Counted from the stretch's first letter, positions 27,567 to 38,339 are shown. The stretch is DNA of 64,000 bases from Parasedimentitalea psychrophila (GCF_030285785.1 NZ_CP127247.1:1945501-2009500), one strand, 5' to 3'. Made by a program: numbers and translations. The notes: generated from the letters alone by a model not told the origin.

Positions 27567-27611
27567 CTAGATCAGGCCAGTCTAGATCAGGCCAGTCTAG
27601 ATCAGGCCAGA
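27567..27611. repeat. Triple 15-base tandem repeat
   Basis: Three consecutive copies of CTAGATCAGGCCAGT (the last with one change) start 14 bases after the OmpA-gene stop and end just before the lysR terminator. Confidence 0.9.
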
Positions 27612-27612
27612 C

Positions 27613-27648
27613 GTGAAAAAGCCCCGCGCCAAGGCACGGGGCAGAGTG
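27613..27648 (-). terminator. Terminator of the LysR gene
   Basis: On the minus strand GCCCCGTGCC pairs with GGCGCGGGGC (one G-T pair) and is followed by five T residues. Confidence 0.85.
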
Positions 27649-27663
27649 TCGAGGGTGTTGGGG

Positions 27664-28569
27664 TTACCAGTCGCCGGGGCCTTTGTCGGCAAAGGCGTGC
27701 ACCAGAAAATCGATAAAGGCGCGCACTTTGGGCTGGGTGAACCGGCCCGGCGGATAGACGGCGTAGATGCCTTGAGTTTCGATCGGCAGGTTTGGCATCA
27801 CATCTTCGATCAGCCCTTCTGCCATCGCAGATGAATACAGATAGCTGGGCAAATAGGCGATGCCGAGACCTGAAATGGCCGCGTTCAACAGCGATTGGCC
27901 ATCATTGACGCTAAGCCAGCCGGCCGTACGGACCTGACGTTTTTCGCCGGACGGCGCTGTCAGTTTCCACATGTTGCCGCTCGATTGGTTCGAGTAATGC
28001 AGCAGTTTATGGGCATTCAAGTCGTCAATCTTTTGCGGGCGGCCAAATTTCTCCAGATACCCGGGCGAGGCAATCATCCGCTTGGTGGTCTCGGTCAATT
28101 TGCGGGCGCGCAGGGTGCTGTCTTCCAGCTCACCGATGCGCAGCGCCATGTCAAAGCCCTCTGATATCAGTTCAACAAAGCGGTTGTTCAAGACCATGTT
28201 GACGGTGATGTCAGGGAAATCATTCAGGAATTCGGAGAGCACGGGGGACAGGTGGTTGACGCCGAAATCGGTGGCCACGGAAATGCGCAGCAGCCCGGAT
28301 GGCGCCGATTGCATCGAGGTCACCAGCGCGTCGGCTTCGCCTGCGTCGTTCAGCACCCGTCGCGCCCGGTCATAATAGGCCAGACCAATCTCGGTCGGCG
28401 ACACCCGGCGGGTGGTGCGGTTCAGCAGCCGGGCTCCCAGCCGGGCCTCAAGGCTGGACACATGTTTCGACACCGCGGATTTGGAGATGCCCATCTTGCG
28501 CGCCGCGTCGGTAAACCCACCTTGGTCCACCACATTGGCAAAGGCTTCCATTTCGGTCAGTCGGTCCAT
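27664..28569 (-). CDS. LysR-family transcriptional regulator
   Basis: 301 residues from the ATG at 28569. The N-terminal winged helix is MDRLTEMEAFANVVDQGGFT, then DAARKMGISKSAVSKHVSSLE, and the C-terminal part is the effector-binding fold. A second in-frame ATG at 28587 would bury the GAGGGG ribosome site inside the gene, so 28569 is preferred. It is divergent from the NIPSNAP/monooxygenase pair with a 250-base shared region, so those genes are its likely targets. The inducer is unknown. Confidence 0.93.
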   Translation of the reverse strand: MDRLTEMEAFANVVDQGGFTDAARKMGISKSAVSKHVSSLEARLGARLLNRTTRRVSPTEIGLAYYDRARRVLNDAGEADALVTSMQSAPSGLLRISVATDFGVNHLSPVLSEFLNDFPDITVNMVLNNRFVELISEGFDMALRIGELEDSTLRARKLTETTKRMIASPGYLEKFGRPQKIDDLNAHKLLHYSNQSSGNMWKLTAPSGEKRQVRTAGWLSVNDGQSLLNAAISGLGIAYLPSYLYSSAMAEGLIEDVMPNLPIETQGIYAVYPPGRFTQPKVRAFIDFLVHAFADKGPGDW

Positions 28570-28819
28570 CTCGTTCCCCTCAAGCATTCAGTGCTAGCCC
28601 CGTCAATGGCGGTCAATTCAGGCAACATCTGGGCGATGGTGGGATAATACCGGGGTTTTCACAGGATCGTTGAGTCTTTGGAAACGATCGCGGGGGCGCC
28701 CCCCGCTGGTTGCCACGCCATCCAGGATATCTTCGACCGGTGCTGCACAGTTCGGTCCAGGCCGAAGCATTGGCCTGCCCCAAGCCTGTAGAGGCAGGTC
28801 AGCCCTATTGGAGACTGCT
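28570..28819. promoter_or_regulatory. Divergent regulatory region, lysR and NIPSNAP gene
   Basis: A 250-base non-coding stretch separates the two divergent genes and must hold both promoters and a LysR operator. I could not fix a single convincing T-N11-A site by eye. Confidence 0.4.
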
Positions 28820-29143
28820 ATGCTGACCTGTATCATCCGCTACCAAATCGACCCGACCAAAAAAGCCCAGTTCGAGCAATACGCCCGCAACTGGGGCCAG
28901 GCGATCCCACGCTGCGGCGCCGATCTGATCGGCTACTATGCGCCGCACGAGGGCTCCTCTACATTGGCCTATGGCATCTACAACGTGGCCAGCCTGGCCG
29001 ATTACGAGGCCTATCGAAGCCGTCTTGCCGCCGACCCGCTGGGGCAGGAGAATTACCGCTTTGCCCAGCAAGAGAAGTTCCTGTTGCGCGAAGACCGGAC
29101 TTGGCTGAAACAGGTCTCTTTGCCACATGGAGACCCGAGATGA
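28820..29143 (+). CDS. NIPSNAP-family protein
   Basis: 107-residue dimeric ferredoxin-like-fold protein of the NIPSNAP family. The N-terminal MLTCIIRYQIDPTKKAQFEQYA, then LIGYYAPHEGSSTLAYGIYNV and YEAYRSRLAADPLGQENY are characteristic. The function of bacterial members is not known. The ATG at 28820 has GGAG upstream. It overlaps the next gene by four bases and is likely controlled by the divergent LysR regulator. Confidence 0.88.
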   Translation: MLTCIIRYQIDPTKKAQFEQYARNWGQAIPRCGADLIGYYAPHEGSSTLAYGIYNVASLADYEAYRSRLAADPLGQENYRFAQQEKFLLREDRTWLKQVSLPHGDPR

Positions 29144-29484
29144 TTGCAGTGCTGTTTGAAGTCCGTATCGCCGAGGGCCGCAAGCCCGACTATCTGCAGG
29201 TTGCCGCTGATTTGCTGCCGGTGTTGCAGCAGAGTGATGGCTTCATCTCGGTTGAACGGTTCCAAAGCCTGAGTGACCCGGACAAGCTGCTGTCGCTGTC
29301 CTTTTGGCGCGACGAACAGGCGGTCCGGTCCTGGCGCCAAACGGCAGAGCATCGCGGCGGCCAGAGCCAGGGGCGCGGCGGTATCTTCGCAGACTACCGC
29401 CTGCGGGTGGCCAGTGTGCTTCGCGACTATGGCATGGAGGACCGGGATCAGGCGCCCAAAGACAGCCGCGAGCTGCACGGCTGA
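29140..29484 (+). CDS. Antibiotic-biosynthesis-monooxygenase-domain protein
   Basis: 114 residues with the ABM ferredoxin-like fold: IAVLFEVRIAEGRKPDYLQVA, QQSDGFISVERFQSL, LLSLSFWRDEQAVRSWRQ and EHRGGQSQGRG. Members include cofactor-free monooxygenases and haem-degrading enzymes, so the reaction is open. It overlaps the NIPSNAP gene by four bases, and a terminator follows 9 bases after the stop. Confidence 0.88.
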   Translation: MIAVLFEVRIAEGRKPDYLQVAADLLPVLQQSDGFISVERFQSLSDPDKLLSLSFWRDEQAVRSWRQTAEHRGGQSQGRGGIFADYRLRVASVLRDYGMEDRDQAPKDSRELHG

Positions 29485-29493
29485 TATGATTGT

Positions 29494-29538
29494 AGGGTGC
29501 GTGGTTCCGCGCATTGGCGCGGGTTCACGCACCCTTTT
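29494..29538 (+). terminator. Terminator after the ABM-domain gene
   Basis: GGGTGCGTG pairs with CACGCACCC, with an inner GCGC stem, followed by TTTTTC. Confidence 0.88.
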
Positions 29539-29540
29539 TC

Positions 29541-31638
<2,098 letters not shown>

Positions 31639-31716
31639 TCACCCGAAACGCGGCGTCACCCTCTTGTACGACGCGAAGGCCGCGCTACACAGGACCTATA
31701 ACATCAGGAGAGCGAG

Positions 31717-32199
31717 ATGACGCCGAGTGAGATTGCCAAACTGCCCTATCGCCCCAATGTCGGGGTGATGCTGTTGAACGCGGCGGGCGATGTCTTTGTC
31801 GGCCAGCGCAAAGACCGGTTCAAGGACGCCTGGCAGATGCCGCAGGGTGGCATTGATGACGGCGAAGATCCCCGCACGGCGGCGCTGCGGGAACTGGAAG
31901 AGGAAACCGGAGTGGTGCCCGAACTGGTCGAGATCATCGCCGAAAGCGACGGCTGGCTGCCCTATGAGCTGCCACATGACGTGGTGCCGAAATTCTGGGG
32001 TGGCAAATATCGCGGCCAGGAACAGAAATGGTATCTGATGCGCTTTACCGGTAGTGATGATCAGGTCAACATCGACACCGAGCACCCCGAGTTCTCGGCC
32101 TGGTGCTGGCAGCCGGTGGATCAGTTGGTGGACAAGATCGTGCCGTTCAAGCGCGAGGTCTATGCGCGGGTGGTCGCCGAATTTCAGGGGTATCTGTAA
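31717..32199 (+). CDS. rppH: RNA pyrophosphohydrolase RppH
   Basis: Nudix hydrolase, 160 residues, that removes pyrophosphate from mRNA 5' ends and starts decay. The Nudix box lies at about 46-68, with [20 protein letters not shown] followed by [15 protein letters not shown] and the C-terminal [19 protein letters not shown] match the RppH subgroup. It is a single gene ending at repeat family 1. Confidence 0.94.
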   Translation: MTPSEIAKLPYRPNVGVMLLNAAGDVFVGQRKDRFKDAWQMPQGGIDDGEDPRTAALRELEEETGVVPELVEIIAESDGWLPYELPHDVVPKFWGGKYRGQEQKWYLMRFTGSDDQVNIDTEHPEFSAWCWQPVDQLVDKIVPFKREVYARVVAEFQGYL

Positions 32200-32207
32200 T
32201 CAACTGA

Positions 32208-32284
32208 CAGCGCGCGGCAAAGCCGCGCGCTGGGCCCAACGGAAGGAATTGCCCCCGCAGGGGGCATTTCCGACGGGCGGGAGA
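32208..32284. repeat. Intergenic repeat family 1, copy B (reversed)
   Basis: Read on the minus strand, the parts are CTCCCGCCCGTCG, a GC-rich hairpin, CCGTTGGGCCC and the palindrome CGCGCGGC/GCCGCGCG. It fills the space between the convergent rppH and adenosine-kinase-like genes. Confidence 0.8.
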
Positions 32285-32296
32285 GCCTGGGTTTGT

Positions 32297-33286
32297 TTAC
32301 AGCAGACCTTCGGCGCGCAGCAGTTCCAGCATGTTGGCCTCGGGGCGGGGGCCAATGTGGCTGATCACCTCACCGGCGCAGAGGCAGCCGATCTTGGCAC
32401 AGGTTTCCAGATCACGGCCAGTGGCCATGCCAAACAGGAAGCCGGCCGCAAACTGATCGCCGGCTCCGGTGGCGTCGACTGGCACCACACGGGTCACCGG
32501 CACCTCGATCTGTTTGCCCTCGGACACCACAGTCACGCCATCGCCCGAACGGGTGCAGACCACCAGCGGGCAGATCTCGGCGGTTTGCGCCAATGCGGCT
32601 TCCAGATCATCGGTTTCAAACAGTGACTTGATCTCGGCCTCATTGCCGATCACGTAGTCCAGCTCGTTTTCGATCAGCGACAGGAAATCGGCGCGGTGAC
32701 GTTCGACACAGAACGGGTCGGAAATGGCGATGCCAGCCTTGCCGCCGCCTGCATGGCAGCTGCGCGCCGCCTCCAGAAACGCGGTTTTGCCCTTGTCCTT
32801 GTCGAACAGATAGCCCTCGAGGAACATGATCTGGGCCTGACCGGCCACACCCGAGGACACATCGGCCGAGCTCAGCTCGGAGGAGATGCCCAGATAGGTG
32901 TTCATCGAGCGCTCACCGTCCGGCGACACAAAGATCATCGAGCGCGAGGTGGGCAGCTCACCACCGGCGACCGGCGCATTGACAAAATCAACGCCATCGT
33001 CAGTCATCGCTTTGGCGTAGAACTGCCCCAGCGCATCGTCATGCACCCGGCCAATAAAGGCCGCATCCAGCCCCAGCGCGCCAGCCCCGGCGATGGTATT
33101 GGCGACCGATCCACCGGGGGTCTGCACCCGGCCCTGCATCGCCGCATAAAGCACTTCGCCGCGATCGCGTTCGATCAGCTGCATGATGCCCTTCTCGATG
33201 CCCATAAGGTCAAGAAAGCTGTCGTCGCTTTGGCTGATGACATCGACAACGGCATTGCCGATGCCAACAATCTGGTAGGTCTTCAT
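32297..33286 (-). CDS. PfkB-family kinase, adenosine-kinase-like
   Basis: 329-residue ribokinase-family enzyme, probably adenosine or a related nucleoside kinase as in other alphaproteobacteria. It starts with VGIGNAVVDVI, then PGGSVANTIAGAGALG, and ends with the catalytic anion-hole motif DATGAGDQFAAGFLFG containing the base aspartate. It overlaps nth by four bases, so the two are co-transcribed. Confidence 0.9.
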   Translation of the reverse strand: MKTYQIVGIGNAVVDVISQSDDSFLDLMGIEKGIMQLIERDRGEVLYAAMQGRVQTPGGSVANTIAGAGALGLDAAFIGRVHDDALGQFYAKAMTDDGVDFVNAPVAGGELPTSRSMIFVSPDGERSMNTYLGISSELSSADVSSGVAGQAQIMFLEGYLFDKDKGKTAFLEAARSCHAGGGKAGIAISDPFCVERHRADFLSLIENELDYVIGNEAEIKSLFETDDLEAALAQTAEICPLVVCTRSGDGVTVVSEGKQIEVPVTRVVPVDATGAGDQFAAGFLFGMATGRDLETCAKIGCLCAGEVISHIGPRPEANMLELLRAEGLL

Positions 33287-33927
33287 AGGTTTTTGTCCTC
33301 AAACATGCACAGGTCGCGGATCAGGCAGGTGCCACAGAGCGGTTTGCGTGCTTTACAATGATAGCGGCCGTGTAAAATCAGCCAGTGATGGGCGTGGAGT
33401 TGAAAATCAGCGGGAATATTGTCTTCCACCGCGCGTTCAACGGCGTCTACGTCCTTGCCCGGAGCAATGCCGGACCGGTTGCCAACGCGAAAGATATGGG
33501 TGTCCACCGCCTGTGCGGGCTGCTGCCACCACATGTTCAGCACCACATTGGCGGTTTTGCGGCCGACACCCGGCAATGATTGCAGCGCAGCGCGAGAGTT
33601 CGGCACTACGCCGTTGTAGTCCTCGACCAGAATGCGGCTCATCTTGATCACATTCTTGGCTTTCTGACGAAACAGCCCGATGGTCTTGATATGCTCGGTC
33701 AGACCCGCTTCGCCCAGGTCCAGCATCTTCTGCGGCGTGTCGGCGATCTGGAACAGGGCGCGTGTTGCCCTGTTGACCCCGGCATCGGTGGCCTGCGCCG
33801 ACAGGGCGACCGCCACCGCGAGGGTGTAGACGTTGACATGCTCCAGCTCCCCTTTGGGTTCTGGTTCAGCCTGCTGGAACCGCGTGAAGATCTCGCGGAT
33901 GGTATGATAATCGAGTTGTTTTGCCAT
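33283..33927 (-). CDS. nth: Endonuclease III
   Basis: DNA glycosylase/AP lyase for oxidised pyrimidines, 214 residues. The helix-hairpin-helix LPGVGRKTANVVLN with the catalytic lysine lies near residue 115, followed by VDTHIFRV with the catalytic aspartate. The Fe-S motif C-x6-C-x2-C-x5-C (CKARKPLCGTCLIRDLC) is complete near the C-terminus. Four-base overlap with the downstream kinase gene. Confidence 0.96.
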   Translation of the reverse strand: MAKQLDYHTIREIFTRFQQAEPEPKGELEHVNVYTLAVAVALSAQATDAGVNRATRALFQIADTPQKMLDLGEAGLTEHIKTIGLFRQKAKNVIKMSRILVEDYNGVVPNSRAALQSLPGVGRKTANVVLNMWWQQPAQAVDTHIFRVGNRSGIAPGKDVDAVERAVEDNIPADFQLHAHHWLILHGRYHCKARKPLCGTCLIRDLCMFEDKNL

Positions 33928-34098
33928 CGCGGGCCTTAATGACGTGACCGGCGGCGCATCGCAACGGGAAACCGGTAAAATGGCTCAGGCCGGGTTAACC
34001 GCGGGCTGTTTCGCAACAGCCACAAGGCGCAAGTTTCGGGTCGTTTGTTGGCCGCTAAATCCTTAACCTGAATTCAGACGACGACAGGAGACATGCCA

Positions 34099-34950
34099 AT
34101 GAACACTCAGGCCAATGAGCAAAGCTATCACTATGGTGTCATGCGCCGGGCGATTGAGCTGATCGACGAAGGCGGCGAGGGGCTGTCGCTCGAGGATCTT
34201 GCGACAAAGATGGACATGAGCCCGGCTCATTTTCAGCGGCTGTTCTCGGCCTGGGTTGGGGTGTCCCCGAAACGCTACCAGCAGTATCTGCGGCTGGGCC
34301 ACGCCAAGTCTCTGTTGCACGATAATTTCACCACGCTGGGGGCGGCCCATGCGGTTGGACTGTCCGGCACCGGGCGTCTGCATGACCTGTTCCTGCGCTG
34401 GGAGGCGATGAGTCCGGGCGAATATGCCCGCAAGGGCGCCGATATGCAGATCTCTTGGGGCTGGTTCGACAGCCCCTTTGGGCTGGCCCTGGCGATGGGC
34501 ACCACCAAAGGCATCTGCGGATTGGGTTTTGCGGCTGAAACTGGAACTGAGGCGACAATGACTGATATGCAGTCTCGCTGGCCCAAGGCCAATTTCACCG
34601 AGGACCCTGCGATGCTGCGGCCCCTGGTGACTGCGGCCTTCGACCAGCGCGGCGAAACGGCGCTGCATATGATTGGTGCCCCCTTGCAGATCAAGGTCTG
34701 GGAGGCTCTGCTGCGCATCCCTTCGGGGCAGGTCTCGACCTATTCCGAGATCGCCCAGTCGATTGGCGAGCCCCGCGCCCAGCGGGCGGTTGGCACCGCC
34801 GTGGGGCGCAATCCGGTGTCCTGGCTGATTCCCTGCCACCGGGCCCTGCGCAAATCCGGCGCTTTGGGTGGCTATCACTGGGGCCTGCCGGTGAAACGCG
34901 CCATGCTGGCCTTTGAGTCCGCCCGCAGCGAGGGTCGCTGCGACGTCTAG
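34099..34950 (+). CDS. AraC-HTH/Ogt fusion methyltransferase (Ada-like)
   Basis: 283 residues combining an AraC-type DNA-binding domain (about 10-100; SLEDLATKMDMSPAHFQRLF) with an O6-alkylguanine-DNA alkyltransferase domain, whose acceptor is Cys246 in LIPCHRALRKSG. The N-terminal zinc/cysteine phosphotriester domain of Escherichia coli Ada is absent, so this protein repairs O6-methylguanine but lacks the known Ada activation switch. AGGAG is placed well for the ATG at 34099 and too close for the ATG at 34093. Monocistronic. Confidence 0.9.
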   Translation: MNTQANEQSYHYGVMRRAIELIDEGGEGLSLEDLATKMDMSPAHFQRLFSAWVGVSPKRYQQYLRLGHAKSLLHDNFTTLGAAHAVGLSGTGRLHDLFLRWEAMSPGEYARKGADMQISWGWFDSPFGLALAMGTTKGICGLGFAAETGTEATMTDMQSRWPKANFTEDPAMLRPLVTAAFDQRGETALHMIGAPLQIKVWEALLRIPSGQVSTYSEIAQSIGEPRAQRAVGTAVGRNPVSWLIPCHRALRKSGALGGYHWGLPVKRAMLAFESARSEGRCDV

Positions 34951-35109
34951 GGGGGGGCTAGTATCCGCTGGCTGGTCTCAAATGGCAGCAGGTGCGCGGG
35001 GAATTGCCGATCTGCTGGGGGATGGGGTTGAGCCTTGGACGCCGAGTCATGATACATTGCGGCAAAAGACGCGCGACAGGCGCGGTTCCGAGCATAAAAA
35101 GGCCATACC

Positions 35110-35781
35110 ATGACGATGCTGAAATTTTCGACCGCAACTGTTTTGATTGCTGCACTGGGGCTGGGCGCCTGTACGAATGCGACATTACTGGACAACTATA
35201 ACGGTGATCCCAATCAGAACACCAAAAGCGGTGCGATCATTGGCGGCATTCTGGGCGCCAGCGTTGGCGCTCTGTCCAATAGCAGCAACAAGACCGCTGC
35301 GGTTCTGGGCGGCGCGGCACTGGGGGCGGCTGCAGGCGGGGCGATTGGCTATAACCTGGATCAGCAAGCGGCTGAGCTGCGGCAGCAGTTGGACAACGAG
35401 GGTATCACCATCGTCAATACAGGCGATCGGTTGATTGTCTCGCTGCCCGATGACCTGACCTTTGCCAGTGACAGCTCTGCCATCAGCGCCTCGGTGCGGT
35501 CGGATCTGCAGAAAATCGCCAACAGCCTGCTGCGCTATCCCGATAGCTCGGTCCAGGTGATTGGCCATACCGACAGCGATGGCGATGCCACCTATAACCA
35601 AAGCCTGTCTGTGCGCCGTGCCAATGCGGTTGCGGATCAGGTGCAGGCCGGCGGGGTGCCGTATAACCGGGTGCAGACATATGGACGTGGCGAGGACCAG
35701 CCGGTTGCCAGCAACCTGACAGTCGAAGGCAAAGCGCAGAACCGCCGGGTTGAAATTGTGGTGATTCCGCAATCAACCTGA
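35110..35781 (+). CDS. OmpA-domain lipoprotein
   Basis: 223-residue lipoprotein with lipobox LGAC (Cys21). A glycine-zipper region (SGAIIGGILGASVGAL and AAGGAIGY, about 40-90) precedes a C-terminal OmpA domain (TFASDSSAISASVRSDL, VIGHTDSDGDATYN, LSVRRANAVADQV, and QNRRVEIVV). It probably anchors the outer membrane to peptidoglycan, as in YiaD-type proteins. Single gene with its own upstream region. Confidence 0.92.
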   Translation: MTMLKFSTATVLIAALGLGACTNATLLDNYNGDPNQNTKSGAIIGGILGASVGALSNSSNKTAAVLGGAALGAAAGGAIGYNLDQQAAELRQQLDNEGITIVNTGDRLIVSLPDDLTFASDSSAISASVRSDLQKIANSLLRYPDSSVQVIGHTDSDGDATYNQSLSVRRANAVADQVQAGGVPYNRVQTYGRGEDQPVASNLTVEGKAQNRRVEIVVIPQST

Positions 35782-35922
35782 GCCGGTTGGAGCCTAGGTC
35801 TCGCGGATAGTGGCGACAGGACCACGCAACGGTGCACATAGGCTGCGCGGGGTTAGGGCTTTTGCATCTACCCCGATCGCGTCAGTGTTGGGGCAACTCT
35901 CCTGCGACCAAAGGATGCCCCT

Positions 35923-36465
35923 ATGCCCACGCCTGTTCTTCTGACCCTGTCCGGTTCCCTGCGCCGTGATGCCACCAACCGCAAACTGCTGCTAGAGTCG
36001 GTGCGGTTGTTTGGCGACGCCAGCCATGTGCAGGGAAATCTGGACCTGCCGCTCTATGATGGCGACGTTGAGGCGCGCGATGGGATACCGGCGGCGGTCC
36101 AGCTTCTGGCCGATCAGATCACGGCGGCGGACGCGGTTGTGATCTCGACCCCGGAATACAACACGGCGCCGTCCGGGGTGCTGAAAAACGCTCTCGACTG
36201 GGTCAGCCGCACCGAGGGCCGCCCCTTTGCGGATAAGCCGGTGGCGGTGATGTCGGCGGCGGCAGGGCCGACCGGGGGCGAGACGGCGCAGGAGATACTG
36301 CGCGGCTTTCTGCTGTCGTTCCGGCCCCGTGTGCTGGCCGAACCAAAGCTGCATTTGGGCGGGTCCAGTGATCAGTTTGACGAGAATGGCCATCTGACCA
36401 GCGACGCGCATTTGACCACGCTGGCGGCGCTGATGCAAAACCTGCGCGCCGAAATTGAGATCTGA
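35923..36465 (+). CDS. NADPH-dependent FMN reductase family protein
   Basis: 180 residues with flavodoxin-like FMN-binding loops: LSGSLRRDATNRKLL at the N-terminus, STPEYNTAPSGVLKNALDWVSR near 84-103, and MSAAAGPTGG. Probably a cytoplasmic quinone or flavin reductase. The last codons run into a 13-base tandem repeat. Confidence 0.9.
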   Translation: MPTPVLLTLSGSLRRDATNRKLLLESVRLFGDASHVQGNLDLPLYDGDVEARDGIPAAVQLLADQITAADAVVISTPEYNTAPSGVLKNALDWVSRTEGRPFADKPVAVMSAAAGPTGGETAQEILRGFLLSFRPRVLAEPKLHLGGSSDQFDENGHLTSDAHLTTLAALMQNLRAEIEI

Positions 36466-36513
36466 AATTTAGAACTGAGATCGAGGGCTGAAATTAAGGA
36501 CTGAAGTTAAGGG
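36449..36513. repeat. 13-base imperfect tandem repeat, five units
   Basis: Five consecutive 13-base units begin CTGA or CCGA (36449, 36462, 36475, 36488, 36501), with the core CTGAAATTNAGGA. The first unit is inside the FMN-reductase gene; the others follow its stop. Confidence 0.8.
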
Positions 36514-36571
36514 CTGGGGCCTGTCCACAGGTTGGTGCTGCATGACGGTTGCGTCGGGCAGCACCAAGTGA

Positions 36572-37612
36572 CTAGAGATTGTCCTCGACCCGGAATCCCT
36601 GGGGGATTGTGTCGACGCCATCGAGCAGCAGATCCGCCATCACATGTGCCACCTTGGGGGCCATGCCAAAGCCGATCTTGAAGCCGCCGTTGGCGATGAA
36701 ATGGCCGGGGCGACCCGGATAGGTCCCCAGCATCGGTGACCGGGTTTTGGCGCGCGGGCGAACGCCGGCCCAGCGATCAATCACCTCGGCCCCGTGCAGC
36801 ACCGGCATAATGGCGCGCACCCGTTCGATCACGTCTTCAAGCAGCTCGTCGGTCTCATGCGGCTCATCGAACAGGCGCTCGCTGGTGGAGCCGATGGCCA
36901 AAGTTCCGTCAGCGTGTGGGATCATATAGAGATTATCAGCCAAAATCTGCGGTGCCTCGCCCGCATCAAAGCGCAACACGGCGGATTGACCTTTGATGCC
37001 GCTGCCGACGGGTTTGCCCAGTTCGGCATTCAGCTCTCGCAACCCGGCAATGCCCTTGGCATGCACCACCAATCCCTGATCCGGCGCCTCATCCACCACC
37101 TTGATCCCCATCACCGCAAGCCCGGCAATCAGGCAGGCACCGGCGCGGCGCGGTGACATTCTGGCGGCCAGAGTGTCGTGGATGACATATCCGGTGGGGC
37201 TGGGCGGGGCCCAGGGGCCCAGATCGGACAGCTTGCAAACGGTCCATTCCGCCTCTCCCCGCCACAGTTCGCGGGCAGTTTCCACCCGCTTGCGGGCAAA
37301 TCCCAGCGCCTTTTCGTCCTTGATCGGCTGCAGCCGCCCGGTGCGGCCATAGCCGGGGGAGACGCCGCCAGCGGCCTCAACCTCGGACCAGAATTTTTCG
37401 GCCATCAGCAGGCTGTCCAGCTGGAACGCCTTCTTGTTGTTCCAGTTTTCCGGCACATGCGGCGCAAGCGCCCCGACCAAGCCACCGCTAGAGCCTGAAG
37501 CTGCGCCGTAAGGATCTATCACTTGCACTTTGGCGCCGCGCTGGGCGCAGACCCAGGCAATCGTCAGGCCAAAGGCGCCGGCGCCTCGCACCGTTATGTC
37601 AGCCATTGCCAT
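36572..37612 (-). CDS. FAD-dependent oxidoreductase, likely MnmC C-domain (split)
   Basis: 346-residue DAO-fold enzyme: N-terminal VRGAGAFGLTIAWVCAQRGA, a central FAD region, and the C-terminal GHFIANGGFKIGFGMAP. It lies 58 bases from the divergent mnmD, whose partner in gammaproteobacterial MnmC is an FAD-dependent demodifying oxidase of exactly this fold. It therefore probably removes the carboxymethyl group from cmnm5(s2)U34 of tRNA. The alternative is a glycine oxidase or D-amino-acid dehydrogenase. ATG at 37612 with AAAGGA upstream. Confidence 0.75.
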   Translation of the reverse strand: MAMADITVRGAGAFGLTIAWVCAQRGAKVQVIDPYGAASGSSGGLVGALAPHVPENWNNKKAFQLDSLLMAEKFWSEVEAAGGVSPGYGRTGRLQPIKDEKALGFARKRVETARELWRGEAEWTVCKLSDLGPWAPPSPTGYVIHDTLAARMSPRRAGACLIAGLAVMGIKVVDEAPDQGLVVHAKGIAGLRELNAELGKPVGSGIKGQSAVLRFDAGEAPQILADNLYMIPHADGTLAIGSTSERLFDEPHETDELLEDVIERVRAIMPVLHGAEVIDRWAGVRPRAKTRSPMLGTYPGRPGHFIANGGFKIGFGMAPKVAHVMADLLLDGVDTIPQGFRVEDNL

Positions 37613-37670
37613 TTATCTATCCTTTCGCCAGTGTCGCGCGGGTTCAGCTCACCATCTAGGGGATATTCGC

Positions 37671-38339
37671 ATGGCAGACCAGCAGGCGCGTCTTAGCTGG
37701 CGCGACGGCAGCCTTCCGGTGTCAGATCAGTTTGATGATCCCTATTTTTCGCTGCAGGGCGGTCTGGCGGAGGGTGAACACGTATTTCTGGCCGGCAATG
37801 ATCTGCCCGCGCGGTTTGCGCCCGGGTTTCAGATCGCGGAGCTGGGCTTTGGCACCGGCCTGTCTGCGCTGACCGCCTGGAAGGCCTGGGAAGAGGCCGG
37901 GATGACCACACCGCTGCGGTTCACCAGCTTTGAGGCCTTTCCAATGGCGCTGCCGGATATGGCCCGCGCACTCCAGGCTTTCCCCGAGATCGCCCCCTGG
38001 GCCGCGCGGCTCTTGGCGCAGTGGCAGGGCGGTGGCATCTGTGATCTGGGCACATTACAGCTAGAGGTGATCATAGGCGACGCCCGCAGGTCGCTGCCAG
38101 AGTGGACAGGCCAGGCGGATGCCTGGTTTTTGGACGGGTTCTCTCCCGCCAAAAACCCCGAGCTGTGGCAGGCTGAGCTGATGGCCCAGGTGGGGCGCCA
38201 CACCAGATCGGGGGGCAGCGCCGCGACCTATACCGCCGCCGGCTTTGTGCGGCGCGGGCTGCAGGACGCCGGATTCGAAGTAACCCGCGTGCCCGGTTTT
38301 GGGCGTAAGCGGCATATGACAAGGGCAAGGATGCCATGA
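37671..38339 (+). CDS. mnmD: tRNA nm5(s2)U34 methyltransferase MnmD
   Basis: 222 residues, equivalent to the methyltransferase half of MnmC, which completes mnm5(s2)U at tRNA wobble positions. It has FDDPYFS, the AdoMet-binding AELGFGTGLSALTAW, and the catalytic region DAWFLDGFSPAKNPELW followed by TRSGGSAATYTAAGFVRRGL. Divergent from the probable oxidase half. It overlaps the downstream EamA gene by four bases. Confidence 0.92.
   Translation: MADQQARLSWRDGSLPVSDQFDDPYFSLQGGLAEGEHVFLAGNDLPARFAPGFQIAELGFGTGLSALTAWKAWEEAGMTTPLRFTSFEAFPMALPDMARALQAFPEIAPWAARLLAQWQGGGICDLGTLQLEVIIGDARRSLPEWTGQADAWFLDGFSPAKNPELWQAELMAQVGRHTRSGGSAATYTAAGFVRRGLQDAGFEVTRVPGFGRKRHMTRARMP

Noticed and set aside
27567-27611. 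CRISPR array
   Set aside because: The 15-base units are directly adjacent with no spacers, so this is a simple tandem repeat.
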